DNA of 64,000 nucleotides from Bog-159 sp963818855 (GTDB taxonomy: Bacteria > Acidobacteriota > Terriglobia > Bryobacterales > Bryobacteraceae). The stretch is taken from positions 62,001-126,000 of the forward strand of contig CAWFUH010000005.1 in the NCBI GenBank assembly GCA_963818855.1, written 5' to 3'. Shown one piece after another: positions 7,341 to 17,595 of this stretch (its first letter is position 1; the number at the start of each line of letters is the position of its first letter). A program made the position numbers and the translations under genes. The notes beneath the pieces are model-generated. The model was not told the DNA's origin. It was given only the letters and a program-made list of their open reading frames with translations, and made no database searches.

Positions 7341-10010
7341 GTGCGCCGGTGGGATATCGTCCAGCTGCGGCTGCGTTCGCTCATCGACCGCAACCACGTA
7401 GAGGAAGATCTCGCAAAGGAACTTCGTTTCCATCTGGACCAGCAGGCGCAAGAGAACCTGGCCGCCGGCATGCCACCCGCCGAAGCGCGCCGCGCGGCCG
7501 CGCGCAACCTGGGTGGCGTGACCCAAATTGAGGAGGAATGCCGCGATATGCGACGCACCGATATCATCGAAAATTTCTGGCGCGACCTGCACTACGCGTG
7601 GCGCATGCTGCGCAAGAATCCCGGCTTCACAGTAGTGATGGTGCTGACGCTGGCGCTCAGCATCGGCGCCAATAGCGCTATCTTCAGCGTCATCGATGGC
7701 GTGCTGCTGCGGCCGCTACCCTATCCGGATGCCAATCGCCTCGTGCGCGTCTTCTTCCACAGCGCCAACTATGCCCACTTTCCGCTGAATCCTTTCGATT
7801 TTCGCGACTTTCGCGCCCGCAATCGATCTTTCGCCTCGCTGGCCGGCTACACGCGCGGCGATCTGCAGCTATCCGGCAGCGGACAGCCGGAGCGCTTTAC
7901 GGGCTTTCAGGTCACCGCCGATTTCTTCCAAACGCTCGGCTTGCGTCCCGCGCGCGGCCATGAATTCTCGAGCAAAGATGAAATTCCGGGCAGCGCCCCG
8001 CAAGTGATTCTCAGCGACCGGTTGTGGCGTGACCGGTTTGGGGCCGACCCCGCCATCCTCGGGCGGAAGATCATGCTGGATGCCCAGCCGTTCACTGTGG
8101 TCGGCGTGATGCCTCCCGGCACAGAGCACCCCGGCAACGAATATAACGGAGTGGCGCACGGCGAAACGGTCGATGTCTGGTGGCCGTTCGCGTTTCGCGG
8201 GGATCCGAATCAGCGCGGCTCGCATTTTCTGGAAGCCATCGGACGTTTGCGGAAAGATGTTACAGCTACCCAGGCACAAGCCGAAATGAACGCTCTGATT
8301 GCGCAATTGGCGCGCGAGCATTCTGGCAACCTGGATGGCTGGCAGGTGCTGGTGTTTCCGCTGTTCCAGGAAATTGTCGGTCCCAGCGAACGCTTGCTCC
8401 TGGTCCTGCTGGGCGCAGTGGGGTTGGTGTTGTTGATCGCGTGCGCCAATGCCGCGAACTTGCTGCTAGCGCGCGCTACGGCCCGGCAGCGTGAGATCGC
8501 GGTGCGCATGGCGCTGGGCGCGGGCCGTTCGCGCCTGGTGCGGCAGATGCTCACCGAAAGCCTGTTGGTGTCATTTCTAGGCGGCGTCTTCGCGTTGGCT
8601 ATTGCAGTGGTGAGTGTGCGGATTCTAGTCGCGCTGCTACCAGCCGGTTTTCCGCGCGCCGACACGATTCACGTCAACGCCGCGGTGTTTGGGTTTACGC
8701 TGCTCGTCGCGCTGGGGACCGGCATTCTGTTCGGTCTGGCGCCGGCTTTGCAAGCCGCGCGCGCGGACGTGCAGGATAGCCTGCGCGCCGGTGGACGCGG
8801 AGCCGTTGGCCACCGCGGGCATCTCCGGCTGCGCAGCGCGCTGGTGGTCGGCGAAGTGAGCCTCGCTTGTCTGCTGCTGATCGGCGCGGGCCTGATGCTG
8901 CGTAGCTTCGTGAACCTGCTGCGTGCCGATCCAGGCTTCCGCCCTGAGCATCTGCTCACCGCCGGTGTATCGCTGCCGGATGCGACCTACAAGCCTCTGG
9001 ATACGGTCAGCTTCTGGAACCGCCTGGCAGGCAAGCTCGAATACGCCTCCGGCATCCGCGCCGCGGGCGTCGGTACCGACTTGCCTTGGACGGGGTATGA
9101 CGACAATATCGGCGGCTTAACCATTGAAGGCAAGACGGCGCCGGCTGACGGGGAGGGGTTCCATGCGCGCTATCACGTAGCCACTCCCGGATACTTTCGC
9201 GCATTGGGAATTCCGCTTGTCCGCGGCCGGTTTTTCACGGATGGCGACACCATGAAAGCGCCCATCGCGATGATCATCAATCAGTTCATGGCGCGCCGCT
9301 ATTGGCCTGGCGAAGATGCCATCGGGAAGCGCATATCCTTCGAGGAGCATCCCAAGCCCACCGATTGGATGACTGTGGTCGGCATCGTGGGGGACGTGAA
9401 AGATAAGCCCGACAGCCCGGCAGCGCAGATGGCGATGTGGTGGCCCATCGGACAAACACCGGTCGGTGTAAATAATATGGTGGTCGTGTTGCGCGGCAGT
9501 TCCGACGCTGCGCTGCTGGCGAACGATCTGCGGCAGGCAGTGCGCCAGCTCGATCCCATGCTGGCGGTGGCCAACATTCGCCCCATGGATGACATCGCAG
9601 ACGCCAACGTATCCACGCCGCGCTTCACCTTATTCCTGGTGGCGCTGTTCGCGGGTCTGGCCCTCACCCTGGCCGCCATCGGCATCTACGGTGTGATCTC
9701 CTATGCCGTGAGCCAGCGGTCGAGCGAGTTCGGGCTGCGCATGGCCCTGGGAGCGCAAGCCAGCGACGTGCGGCGGTTGGTGCTGCGCCAGGGCGTGCGC
9801 CTGGCGCTGGTGGGAGTGATGCTGGGCCTGCTGGGCGCGCTGGCGCTCGGACGCGTGTTACGCAGTCTGCTGTTCCAGGTACGCGCCACCGACCCCATGA
9901 CGTTCGCAGCGGTCACAGCGGTCGCGATTGTGGTCGCGCTGGTAGCGTGTTACTTGCCTGCCCGGCGGGCCACAACGGTCGATCCAGCCAGCGCGCTGCG
10001 GGCGGAATAG
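7341..10010 (+). CDS. ADOP-type orphan permease 2 (MacB/FtsX family)
   Basis: 889 aa, GTG start immediately after the padR2 stop. The N-terminal cytoplasmic segment contains EEDLAKELRFHLDQQ. The first membrane helix lies near residues 92-112, followed by a periplasmic MacB core, FtsX helices around 370-495, a second periplasmic core with the ARRYWPGEDAIGKRI signature, and a final FtsX block ending TTVDPASALRAE. The protein is intact. As with permease 1, no ABC ATPase gene is adjacent. Such permeases are abundant in Acidobacteriota and their substrates are unknown. The 3' end faces the end of permease 3 with only 6 bases between stop codons. Confidence 0.9.
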   Translation: MRRWDIVQLRLRSLIDRNHVEEDLAKELRFHLDQQAQENLAAGMPPAEARRAAARNLGGVTQIEEECRDMRRTDIIENFWRDLHYAWRMLRKNPGFTVVMVLTLALSIGANSAIFSVIDGVLLRPLPYPDANRLVRVFFHSANYAHFPLNPFDFRDFRARNRSFASLAGYTRGDLQLSGSGQPERFTGFQVTADFFQTLGLRPARGHEFSSKDEIPGSAPQVILSDRLWRDRFGADPAILGRKIMLDAQPFTVVGVMPPGTEHPGNEYNGVAHGETVDVWWPFAFRGDPNQRGSHFLEAIGRLRKDVTATQAQAEMNALIAQLAREHSGNLDGWQVLVFPLFQEIVGPSERLLLVLLGAVGLVLLIACANAANLLLARATARQREIAVRMALGAGRSRLVRQMLTESLLVSFLGGVFALAIAVVSVRILVALLPAGFPRADTIHVNAAVFGFTLLVALGTGILFGLAPALQAARADVQDSLRAGGRGAVGHRGHLRLRSALVVGEVSLACLLLIGAGLMLRSFVNLLRADPGFRPEHLLTAGVSLPDATYKPLDTVSFWNRLAGKLEYASGIRAAGVGTDLPWTGYDDNIGGLTIEGKTAPADGEGFHARYHVATPGYFRALGIPLVRGRFFTDGDTMKAPIAMIINQFMARRYWPGEDAIGKRISFEEHPKPTDWMTVVGIVGDVKDKPDSPAAQMAMWWPIGQTPVGVNNMVVVLRGSSDAALLANDLRQAVRQLDPMLAVANIRPMDDIADANVSTPRFTLFLVALFAGLALTLAAIGIYGVISYAVSQRSSEFGLRMALGAQASDVRRLVLRQGVRLALVGVMLGLLGALALGRVLRSLLFQVRATDPMTFAAVTAVAIVVALVACYLPARRATTVDPASALRAE

Positions 10011-10016
10011 AAAGTA

Positions 10017-12429
10017 CTATTCGTATCGCAAGGCCACCAGCGGGTCGATGCCGGCCGCGCGCCGCGCGGGAATGTAGCAGGCCGCCAGCGCCACCAGCGC
10101 CAGCAAGAGTGACACGGCCGCAAACGTCGCCGGATCGAAGGGCGTCACTTCGAAGAGAAAGTCCTTCAGCACGCGCGTGGCGGCCCAGGCGCCGGCCAGG
10201 CCAATCGCCAGGCCCCCCGCCACCAGCGCTGCGCTGCGCCACAAGATCATTTGGACGATGTGTCCCCGCTGCGCCCCGATCGCCATGCGGATGCCGATCT
10301 CCTGCGTACGCTGCGTGACCGAGTAAGCCATCACGCCATAAATCCCGATGATGGCCAGCAGAAACGCAATCGATGAAAATGAAGCCAGCACGCGGGTTTG
10401 AAAGCGCGGCTCGGCCGTGGAGGTGTAGAGCAGGTCCTGCATGCTGCTCATCGAGCGTATGGGCAGGGCTTTGTCCACGTTCCACACCTGCGCGCGCAAT
10501 GCCGGCGCCAGGCTCGCCGGGTTCTCCTTCGAGCGCACCACCAGGCTCACTTCCTGGAGGAAGAACGGCACTTGCACCTGCGCGACAGGCTGGTATACGG
10601 TCATGTACCGCGAAGCCGGATTTTCCTGCCGGATGGATGCGGCCACCCCGATCACGGTCATCCAGTCGCTGTCGTCCTTGGGGTGGTCCGCGAAACTGAT
10701 GCGCTTGCCGATGGGATCCTGGCCGGGCCAGAAGCGCCGCGCGAAGGATTCATCCACCATCGCCACCGGCAGCGGCATTCAGAGTATCGTGTTCATCGAA
10801 CACCCGGCCGCGTACCAGTGGGATGCCCATCGTCCGAAAATATCCGGGACTGACGGCCGGCTTAGCCGCGATCACGTCGGGCGGCACGCGCTGGTCGCGC
10901 AGTTTGAAATCACCCATGATCAGTGCATTCGCCATAGGCAGCCAGTTCACCAGGCCCGCGGCCGTCACTCCGTCCACGCGCGCGATCCGTTCCAGCACCT
11001 CGTTATCGAAGCGCTGGATTTGCGCCGCCGATTCGTACTGCTTGCCATTCAATTCCAAGCTCACCGCCAGCACATTGTCAGGCCGGAAGCCAAGATTCAC
11101 GGAGCGCAGTTTTTCAAAGCTGCGCACCAGCAGGCCGGCGCCGATCAGCAGAATCAGCGCCAGCGCCACCTCGGCCATCACCAGCACGGAGCGCAATGCG
11201 CCCGAGCGCGCACTCCCGCGGGCCGCCGCATCTTTCCAGTTCTGCGTCTGCCGCACGCGCGTTAACTGCAGCGCGGGCGCCAGGCCGAACAGCATGCTGG
11301 TTACCAGCGACACGCCAATATTGAAGGCGAGCACCCAGCCATCGAAACGGATTTCACCCAGGCGCGGGATACGATTCGCCGGCGCGAACTGGATCAGCAT
11401 CTCCACTCCCCACAGCGCCACGATCAGCCCCAGCGATCCGCCGATTACGCCCAGCACAGCGCTCTCGGTGAGCAACTGCCGCGTCAAGCGCCAGCGGGTG
11501 GCGCCCAACGATGTGCGAATGGCGATCTCCTGCTTCCGCGCTGAAGCGCGCGAGAGCAGCAGGTTGGCCACATTCACGCAGGCGATCAGCAGCACGCAGC
11601 CCACCGCGCCCAGAAAGACCAGCAGCGCCGGCCGTGCCTTGCCCACCACGCTATCCCGCAGAGGCGCGATGGCCATCTCCATTTCACCGTGCCGTCCGCC
11701 CTCTTCCGTCGTCACGCGGTCGTTGGCCGCTTCCAGTTCCGCCTTGGCGCGCGCCACCGTGGCCCCCGGCGCCAGCCTGCCGATTACCTGGCGAAAAGCG
11801 ATGTGATGATTGGTGGGATCGAGCACGGCCGGCGCCCACAGCTCCTGGGCTGGGTCGAAACCGGCCGGCATCACGCCGACGATCGTGTGCGGCTCGCCAT
11901 TCAGCGTGATCGGCTTTCCCAGCACGTCGCGGCTCGACTGGAAATGCGCGCGCCAGAAGGAGTCGCTCAGAATCGCGACCTTGACGCGGCCAGGCGACCC
12001 CTCTCCCGGCAAGAAGCTGCGGCCGAGTTGCGGCTGCACACCGAGCGTCGCGAAGTAATTGGTGGTCACTTCCTGGCCATGAATTGCCACTGGATCGCCG
12101 AATCCCGTGCCATTCCAACTCCCGCCGCTAAACGCCGCCAGTTGCGCGAACGCCGTACCGGCGGACCGGGAGGCGATGAAGCCCGGGTCCGACATACTGC
12201 CCATCTCGAAAGGGCTGGGCGTTTTTGGGGTCGGCCGCACCGTGTACAACCGCGCCGGATCGTGATATGCCAACGGCCGCAGCAGCACCGATTCGACCAC
12301 TGTAAAGACAGCCGTGTTCGCGCCAATGCCGATAGCCAGCGCGCCGATCGCCACCGCCGTGAAGGCGGGATTGCGCTGCAGGTTGCGGAAAGCATAGCGG
12401 AGATCCTGGGTCAGGGTGTTCATCGACAA
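10017..12429 (-). pseudogene. ADOP-type permease 3, interrupted by a frameshift
   Basis: Two overlapping frames make one permease of ~804 codons. The N-terminal part (12429 down to ~10775) starts MSMNTLTQDLRYAFRNL and runs through the first core and FtsX block to GIPLVRGRVFDEHDTL. The C-terminal part (from ~10785 to 10017) continues with PLPVAMVDESFARRFWPG and ends GIDPLVALRYE. The shift therefore lies at about 10770-10790, in the second periplasmic domain. It lacks the PadR-associated N-terminal helix pair of the other two copies and has no padR partner. Apart from the shift, conservation is good, so this is either a very recent inactivation or a sequence error. Confidence 0.75.
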
Positions 12430-12559
12430 TCCTCCGGGGCACTATAGGCAGGCTCTTTGCCAACCCGGCAAACGCCGATTCAGCAAGTTAGCCCACTTCG
12501 CCGCCGCCGAATGTGCGGTTGTGGGATAGTCCGGCGCGGGAGCGGACAGGTCAGGCCCT

Positions 12560-13345
12560 TTAACGTGCCAATGCCGCCCGCGTCTCGCGAAGGGTGTTAG
12601 CCAGCGACTGGCGCGGCAGCTTCGTGACGATCGGCGCAATCAACCATCCCAGTCCCACCGGTATCGCGCGCGTCAACGAGGTCGCTTCGCATTCTACGTA
12701 CACGCCGCCGTCGCGCTCCTGGAATCGCCAGTACGAATACAGGCGCCACAGATAGCCATTGTCCTCGCCCACCGGCCGGAGGCGCTCGTCCGGCTTGCCG
12801 GCATTCTCCACCTCCTGAATGCGCGAGCTATATGCCCGGCTGCGGCAGCGCGTGCTATCCAGCGGAAAATATCGCACATCATATTCCGTGTCCAGGATTA
12901 CGGTGATGACCTCATGCTTCATCAGCCGCAAATAAACTTTGAAGTCGTTTCCCTGCCCGCTGACCAGCCGCGACCGCAGCACCTCGGGCTTGTAGTTGTC
13001 CTGATTCCGATCGTAATCCTGCATCAGCGCCAGGGTCCTCGCCAGCGTCACCCCTGGAATAAAGACCGCGCCCACCCAGTCGTGAATCAATCCGCCGGTG
13101 ACCGCCACCGGACCGGAGCCACCCAGATTCTCGATCAGCAGTTGCCCCTGGCGGACCGCCCGCGCGCGCTGCGGTTGTTCATCCACCCAAAGGAATTCGC
13201 CGCCCGGCAGCAGCCGTTCCCCCAGGCGCGCCTCCGTGTCATGAATGTACCGGTCAAAAGCCTGCACGGTTTCGGGCTTCAACTCCACCGCCGGCGCCGT
13301 GGAAACAGCCACGCCCGAAAGGATCAGCGCCGCAGCCAATTTCAT
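12560..13345 (-). CDS. Exported START/SRPBCC-like protein
   Basis: 261 aa from the ATG at 13345. Residues 1-20 are a signal peptide (MKLAAALILSGVAVSTAPAV). The remainder has the order of strands and a long C-terminal helix expected of START/SRPBCC lipid-binding folds, with LWRLYSYWRFQERDGGVYVE and IPVGLGWLIAPIV near the end. Similar proteins are, to my knowledge, annotated as hypothetical in acidobacteria. The start ATG overlaps the stop of the MscS gene by 4 bases (ATGA), so the two are cotranslated, which suggests an envelope role linked to the channel. The fold assignment is tentative. Confidence 0.7.
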   Translation of the reverse strand: MKLAAALILSGVAVSTAPAVELKPETVQAFDRYIHDTEARLGERLLPGGEFLWVDEQPQRARAVRQGQLLIENLGGSGPVAVTGGLIHDWVGAVFIPGVTLARTLALMQDYDRNQDNYKPEVLRSRLVSGQGNDFKVYLRLMKHEVITVILDTEYDVRYFPLDSTRCRSRAYSSRIQEVENAGKPDERLRPVGEDNGYLWRLYSYWRFQERDGGVYVECEATSLTRAIPVGLGWLIAPIVTKLPRQSLANTLRETRAALAR

Positions 13346-14424
13346 GCGGAGCCGCCCTGGCCGCGAACGTAAATCGTGCGCGTGGGAAACGGCATCTCGA
13401 TCTTTTCCTGGCGCAGCCGCTTCAGAATGCGCTTCCGCAATGCGGCCCGCGCCGAAAACTGGTTGGCAAATTCCGCGACGTAATATCCCACCGTGAAATT
13501 CAGCGACCAGTCGCCAAAGCCTGGATCGAAGCTCACGCTGGGCGCCGGATCCGCCAGCATGCCGGGAACTTCCTGCGCCGCGGCCTGCGCTTCTTCGAGC
13601 AGCACCCGCTCCACCTGGTCCGCATCGGAATCGCACGCCACGCCGATCTGAATCGACACACTCACGCGTTTTTCCGGCAGATAGAAGTTCGTGACGATGG
13701 CTTGCCCCAGCTTGTTGTTCGGAATGATGATCATGCTGTTGGCCAGCGAGCGCACTGTGGTGCTGCGCCAGCCGATATCGGTGACGTAACCTTCCTCGCC
13801 CGTGTTCAGACGGATGTAATCGCCCAGGCGAACCTGGCGGGCCACTGCAATGTAGAAGCCCGCGAACAGATTCGACAGCGTGTCCTGCAGTGCCAACGCC
13901 ACCGCCAGGCCGCCTACGCCCAACGCTGTCAGGATGGGCGTGACGGAGATGCCCAGCAGATTCAGCAGCACCAACACGCCGAAGATCACCACCCCCAGTT
14001 GCGCCAGTGTCTGCGACAGTGTGGTCACCGGCAGCGCCCCCGGAATGTCGCTGCCATAAAACCGGATGAGGTCACCGGCCAGTCGAGAGCTGATAATGGT
14101 CAGCGACAGGATCCACAGAACCAGCAGGATGCGGCCGACCATGAAGGTGGCCCTGTACGGCAGCTCGGAAGACTGCATGGCCAGATGCATGCCCAGGATC
14201 ACCACCCAGATCATGAACGGCGCCTTCAGCGCGTCAATGACGATCTGCGCCGCGTGTCCGGTGGCGCGAGCCGCCCACGGACGCAACAGGCGCATCATCA
14301 GGCGTTTGGCCGCATATCCTATGGCCAGCGTGAAGCCTAAAACGCAAATCGGGACAATCAACTGCGGCCAGTGCAACACCAGCCAATGTTGCGCGTCGAA
14401 TCCCTTCATCTCAGCTTCCATCAT
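13342..14424 (-). CDS. MscS-family mechanosensitive channel
   Basis: 360 aa. Membrane helices lie near residues 18-38, 60-85, 95-115, 140-162 and the pore helix ~165-195, which has the Gly/Ala-rich packing face LGVGGLAVALALQDTLSNL typical of MscS TM3. The beta domain (GDYIRLNTGEEGYVTDIGWRSTTVR) and the IIPNNKL signature follow. The C-terminal alpha/beta domain has the usual length. It opens under membrane tension to release solutes during osmotic downshock. The gene is divergent from the secretin gene (55 bases between) and overlaps the following SRPBCC-like gene. Confidence 0.92.
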   Translation of the reverse strand: MMEAEMKGFDAQHWLVLHWPQLIVPICVLGFTLAIGYAAKRLMMRLLRPWAARATGHAAQIVIDALKAPFMIWVVILGMHLAMQSSELPYRATFMVGRILLVLWILSLTIISSRLAGDLIRFYGSDIPGALPVTTLSQTLAQLGVVIFGVLVLLNLLGISVTPILTALGVGGLAVALALQDTLSNLFAGFYIAVARQVRLGDYIRLNTGEEGYVTDIGWRSTTVRSLANSMIIIPNNKLGQAIVTNFYLPEKRVSVSIQIGVACDSDADQVERVLLEEAQAAAQEVPGMLADPAPSVSFDPGFGDWSLNFTVGYYVAEFANQFSARAALRKRILKRLRQEKIEMPFPTRTIYVRGQGGSA

Positions 14425-14479
14425 ACCCGCGCGCGTGGTTTGGTCTGCACGCCGTAAGCTGGTGGCGCGTCAATCGTTT

Positions 14480-16096
14480 ATGCGGGCATTTCCCATGCGG
14501 CTGATGCGGCTGGTTTTGGCACTGACGGCACTCGCCGGCAGCGCATGGGCCTCGGAAGCCTCCAAGCTTTACGAGCAGGGACGCAAAGCCGAAAAAGCGG
14601 GGCAAGTAACGCGGGCCTATCTGCTTTACTCGGAGGCAGCCGCGCTCGAGCCGAACAACCACCAGTATTGGGGGCGCAGCCTGGCTTTACAGACGCGGGC
14701 GGCGCTGGAGTCCCAGTTGAAGCCGAAGACCGCCGCGGGGCAGGCCGATGACGCCGCCGAGCCGGAGCCCGATCTGCCGCCGCTTCCCACCGCTACCATT
14801 CTGGACCTGGCGGAAGCGCGTAAGCCGCTGCCTCCCGTCAAACTGAACGCCCTGCCGGTGGTGAAGGATTTCGATCTGCGCGGCAACGCCAAGACTTTGT
14901 TTGAAACGGTGGCGCACACCTACGGCCTCGATTGCGTTTTCGATGGCGACTATCGCGCCACTGATACCCTCCGCTTTCAGATGGATCAGGCCAATTATCG
15001 CGACGCCTTACACGGCCTGGAGGCTGTGACCGGTTCGTTCCTGGTACCCATTTCCGATCGTCTCTTCATGGTGGTTAAGGACACCCCGGCCAAGCGGAAA
15101 GACGATGAGCCGTACGCGGCCGTAGTGGTGCCCATACCGGAAGTCACCACCCAGCAGGATCTGACTGCCATGGTGACGGCCGTGCAACAGGCTTGCGGCA
15201 TCCAGAAGATCGCCTGGGATAGCCACGCAAGCGTGGTCGTGATGCGGGACTCCGTCTCGAAGGTCCTGGCCGCGCAGCAGCTCTTAAAAGACCTGCTGTA
15301 TCCGCGCGCCCAGATTTTGCTGGACATGGATTTCCTGGAAGTGACCAACAGCAGCAATTTGAACTACGGCCTGCCGCTGCCGAGTTCGTTTCCGATTTCG
15401 TCTTTCAGCACCTTCATGAATAATGTGCCGCAGGTCGCTTCAAACGTTCTCAACATGCTGCGTTTCGGCGGGGGTGCGGGCCTGATCGGAGTCGGCCTGG
15501 CCAACCTGCAATTAGTGGCGATGCTCACGCGTTCCGACAGCCAGGTCCTGCTGCATACCAGTGCGCGCTCCGTGGATGGACAGGCGGCCAGTATTCACGT
15601 GGGGCAGAAATATCCGATTCTCACCGCAGGCTACTTCGGCCCCGCCAGTTTCAGCGGGCCGGGAGCCTACACGCCGCCGCCGTCTTTCACGTTTGAAGAC
15701 CTGGGCCTTTCGCTGAAGGCCACGCCCCATGTGCACGGCACCGATGAGGTGACATTATCGCTGGAAGCCGAATTCAAAGTACTGGCCGGTTCGGCTTCGA
15801 ACGGTATCCCGATCATCTCCAACCGGTCGCTGAAATCCGATGTGACGCTGAAGCTGGGCGAACTCGCGGTAGTTGCCGGATTGATCGACGATGAAGAAGC
15901 GCGCAGCATCGCAGGCATTGCTGGATTGGCCAGCATCCCGCTCATCGGCCGGTTGACCAGCAACGTCACACACACCAAAAGCGACGACCGGGTGTTGATT
16001 CTGCTGCGGCCGACGCTGCTGACGCCGCCACCGGACAATTCGCTGATCCACGTCTTGCGCATGGGAGCCGAGACCCGCCCGTTGACGCCCCTGTAG
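14480..16096 (+). CDS. Secretin-family outer-membrane protein (GspD/PilQ-like)
   Basis: 538 aa from the ATG at 14480; a longer open frame upstream runs through the divergent gene's promoter and is rejected. A signal peptide (residues ~1-27) is followed by one TPR-like repeat (LYEQGRKAEKAGQ..AYLLYSEAAALEP). Next come an STN/secretin N0-like domain (DLRGNAKTLFETVAHTYGLDCVF) and a C-terminal secretin domain. The last has the signatures VGQKYPI, GLSLKATPHV, LGELAVVAGLIDDEE and ILLRPTLLTP. Secretins form multimeric gates for type II secretion or type IV pili. No other secretion genes are adjacent, so it is either a stand-alone gene or serves a system encoded elsewhere. Confidence 0.88.
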   Translation: MRAFPMRLMRLVLALTALAGSAWASEASKLYEQGRKAEKAGQVTRAYLLYSEAAALEPNNHQYWGRSLALQTRAALESQLKPKTAAGQADDAAEPEPDLPPLPTATILDLAEARKPLPPVKLNALPVVKDFDLRGNAKTLFETVAHTYGLDCVFDGDYRATDTLRFQMDQANYRDALHGLEAVTGSFLVPISDRLFMVVKDTPAKRKDDEPYAAVVVPIPEVTTQQDLTAMVTAVQQACGIQKIAWDSHASVVVMRDSVSKVLAAQQLLKDLLYPRAQILLDMDFLEVTNSSNLNYGLPLPSSFPISSFSTFMNNVPQVASNVLNMLRFGGGAGLIGVGLANLQLVAMLTRSDSQVLLHTSARSVDGQAASIHVGQKYPILTAGYFGPASFSGPGAYTPPPSFTFEDLGLSLKATPHVHGTDEVTLSLEAEFKVLAGSASNGIPIISNRSLKSDVTLKLGELAVVAGLIDDEEARSIAGIAGLASIPLIGRLTSNVTHTKSDDRVLILLRPTLLTPPPDNSLIHVLRMGAETRPLTPL

Positions 16097-16113
16097 GGCG
16101 AGCGAAGCTCGCC
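16097..16113. terminator. Hairpin between convergent genes
   Basis: GGCGAGC and GCTCGCC (7-bp arms) close a GAA loop directly after the secretin stop codon. There is no T tract, so it may be a bidirectional stop or mRNA-protecting hairpin rather than a classical intrinsic terminator. Confidence 0.5.
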
Positions 16114-16155
16114 GTGGCTGGTGGCTGGTGGTTAGTGGTTAGTGGTTGGTCGTTG
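16114..16155. repeat. Tandem 7-bp repeat, six units (GTGGYTR)
   Basis: Units GTGGCTG, GTGGCTG, GTGGTTA, GTGGTTA, GTGGTTG and GTCGTTG lie head to tail. The array overlaps the last codons of the minus-strand phosphoesterase gene. It is the reverse complement of the four-unit array at 6920-6947. Confidence 0.75.
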
Positions 16156-17595
16156 TGCCGCTCCGCGACGCGCGCGCCTTCCAGGACCCGCCGGCGGAAT
16201 CAGACTTGTCCGCGGGTTCTTGGGCAGGATCAGCGGGGCGCGCGGCGGCTGGTTGAAATCGAAATCGCTGGCCAAATCGCCTAGCTGCGAAACATTCTCG
16301 CGTACGGTTGGCCGCGGGTCGGGCCGGCCGTCATTCTTCGGATCGATTCGTTGACTGCCTAAGAAGTCATCTTCGATGAATTTAACGTACGCATCGAAGC
16401 TCAAAGCTTGATGATCGACGAAGCCCTTCTTCGCATAAGGGGAGATCACCAGTGCTGGGACGCGCAAACCATAGCCATTGTCGTCCACTTTCGGGGGTGC
16501 GACATGGTCATAGAAGCCGCCCCAGTCGTCCCACGCCAGAAAGATCGCGCAGTCTTTCCAGTCAGGCCCGGACATCACGGTATTGATCAGGATAGTGACA
16601 AACGTTTGCCCTTTGCTCACCAGCGCCGGCGGATGCTCGCTTACCCCGCCCGAGGGCACAATCCAGGAGACCGCGGGCAAAGCTCCGCTCTTCGCCTTTT
16701 GGAGAAATTTTTCCACCGACTGAATATTGCCGAGTTCGCCGTCCGCCTTGACCGTGTCGAAATAGGGCAGAGGGTTCCAGATTCCGGGAGTTTTCGAATT
16801 CTGCCGGACAGGCAGACAGTCTACCTGATCATCGTCCTCACAGTCCGGTTCGGTGCCCTCGAGGACGTAATAACCCCAACTGATATTTTTCTTATGCAGG
16901 AGGTATGTCAGGTCCGTCCAGGCGTAGATGGGATCGGTTGCCGGCATGCCAAGCCGGGCGCGCAGTCTGAAGTCCTGCGGCAGCCCTGGGAGGTCCAATG
17001 CATTCCGGCAACTGGACGGATCATCATGTTTTGTGCAGAGCGCCGACCATTCCGAAACTTCGAAAAGATGCGCAGGCAGGCTCCAGGAGGCATTGGGCTC
17101 AAACATCCGATCCTGCAGGACGAAATTCCGCGCGTAGCTCCAGTAGTTTGGAATGTCGCCGCCGTCGTGATATCCCATCACATCAGGCTTCGTTGCGACG
17201 GAGCAGGAAGGGTCATTATTATCCAGACAGCCGCGCGCGCCTTGTTCGGCCTCGGCAATAAAGCCGTCCATCCTGCCCCCGTTCACGTCTCTCACCGCCG
17301 CCTTCCCGCCATGCGGACCGCCGCCGTTCCTGTCGCTAGCATCGTGATAGGGTTTGACGCAGGTCGGGCCGGCGGGATCGGGCACGCATACGGCCGGTTC
17401 GCCGTTGCGCATGGGGATTCCGTCAGCGCCGGGAAATGTGCCGAAGTAACTATCGAACGAGCGGTTTTCCTGCATGATAACGATCACGTGGCGGATCTTG
17501 TGGATACCGGTGTCCGCCGCCCGCGGGCTGGAACTCTGACCGGACAACATCGTCGAGCCGCTCACAAACAATAGCAGCACCGCGACAGTTCTCAC
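16132..17595 (-). CDS. Secreted phosphoesterase (phospholipase C / AcpA-type acid phosphatase family)
   Basis: 487 aa from a GTG at 17595 that overlaps the mutM stop (GTGA). The signal peptide covers residues 1-20. The family signature HVIVIMQENRSFDSYFGTFP near residue 35 provides the metal ligands. FEPNASWSLPAHLF, SWIVPSGGVSEHPP and LAWDDWGGFYDHVAPP follow as in phospholipase C/AcpA proteins. These enzymes hydrolyse phosphodi- or monoesters outside the cytoplasm and supply phosphate. The C-terminal ~35 residues are Arg/Pro-rich and end in codons made by the heptamer repeat, so the natural end may have been altered by it. It is the last gene of a six-gene operon. Confidence 0.87.
   Translation of the reverse strand: MRTVAVLLLFVSGSTMLSGQSSSPRAADTGIHKIRHVIVIMQENRSFDSYFGTFPGADGIPMRNGEPAVCVPDPAGPTCVKPYHDASDRNGGGPHGGKAAVRDVNGGRMDGFIAEAEQGARGCLDNNDPSCSVATKPDVMGYHDGGDIPNYWSYARNFVLQDRMFEPNASWSLPAHLFEVSEWSALCTKHDDPSSCRNALDLPGLPQDFRLRARLGMPATDPIYAWTDLTYLLHKKNISWGYYVLEGTEPDCEDDDQVDCLPVRQNSKTPGIWNPLPYFDTVKADGELGNIQSVEKFLQKAKSGALPAVSWIVPSGGVSEHPPALVSKGQTFVTILINTVMSGPDWKDCAIFLAWDDWGGFYDHVAPPKVDDNGYGLRVPALVISPYAKKGFVDHQALSFDAYVKFIEDDFLGSQRIDPKNDGRPDPRPTVRENVSQLGDLASDFDFNQPPRAPLILPKNPRTSLIPPAGPGRRARRGAAQRPTTNH

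Noticed and set aside
14066..14479. Upstream extension of the secretin frame
   Set aside because: It runs through the divergent MscS gene; the ATG at 14480 gives a proper signal peptide.
16114..16155. Possible CRISPR-like array
   Set aside because: Units are 7 bp, contiguous and without spacers; no cas genes in the window.
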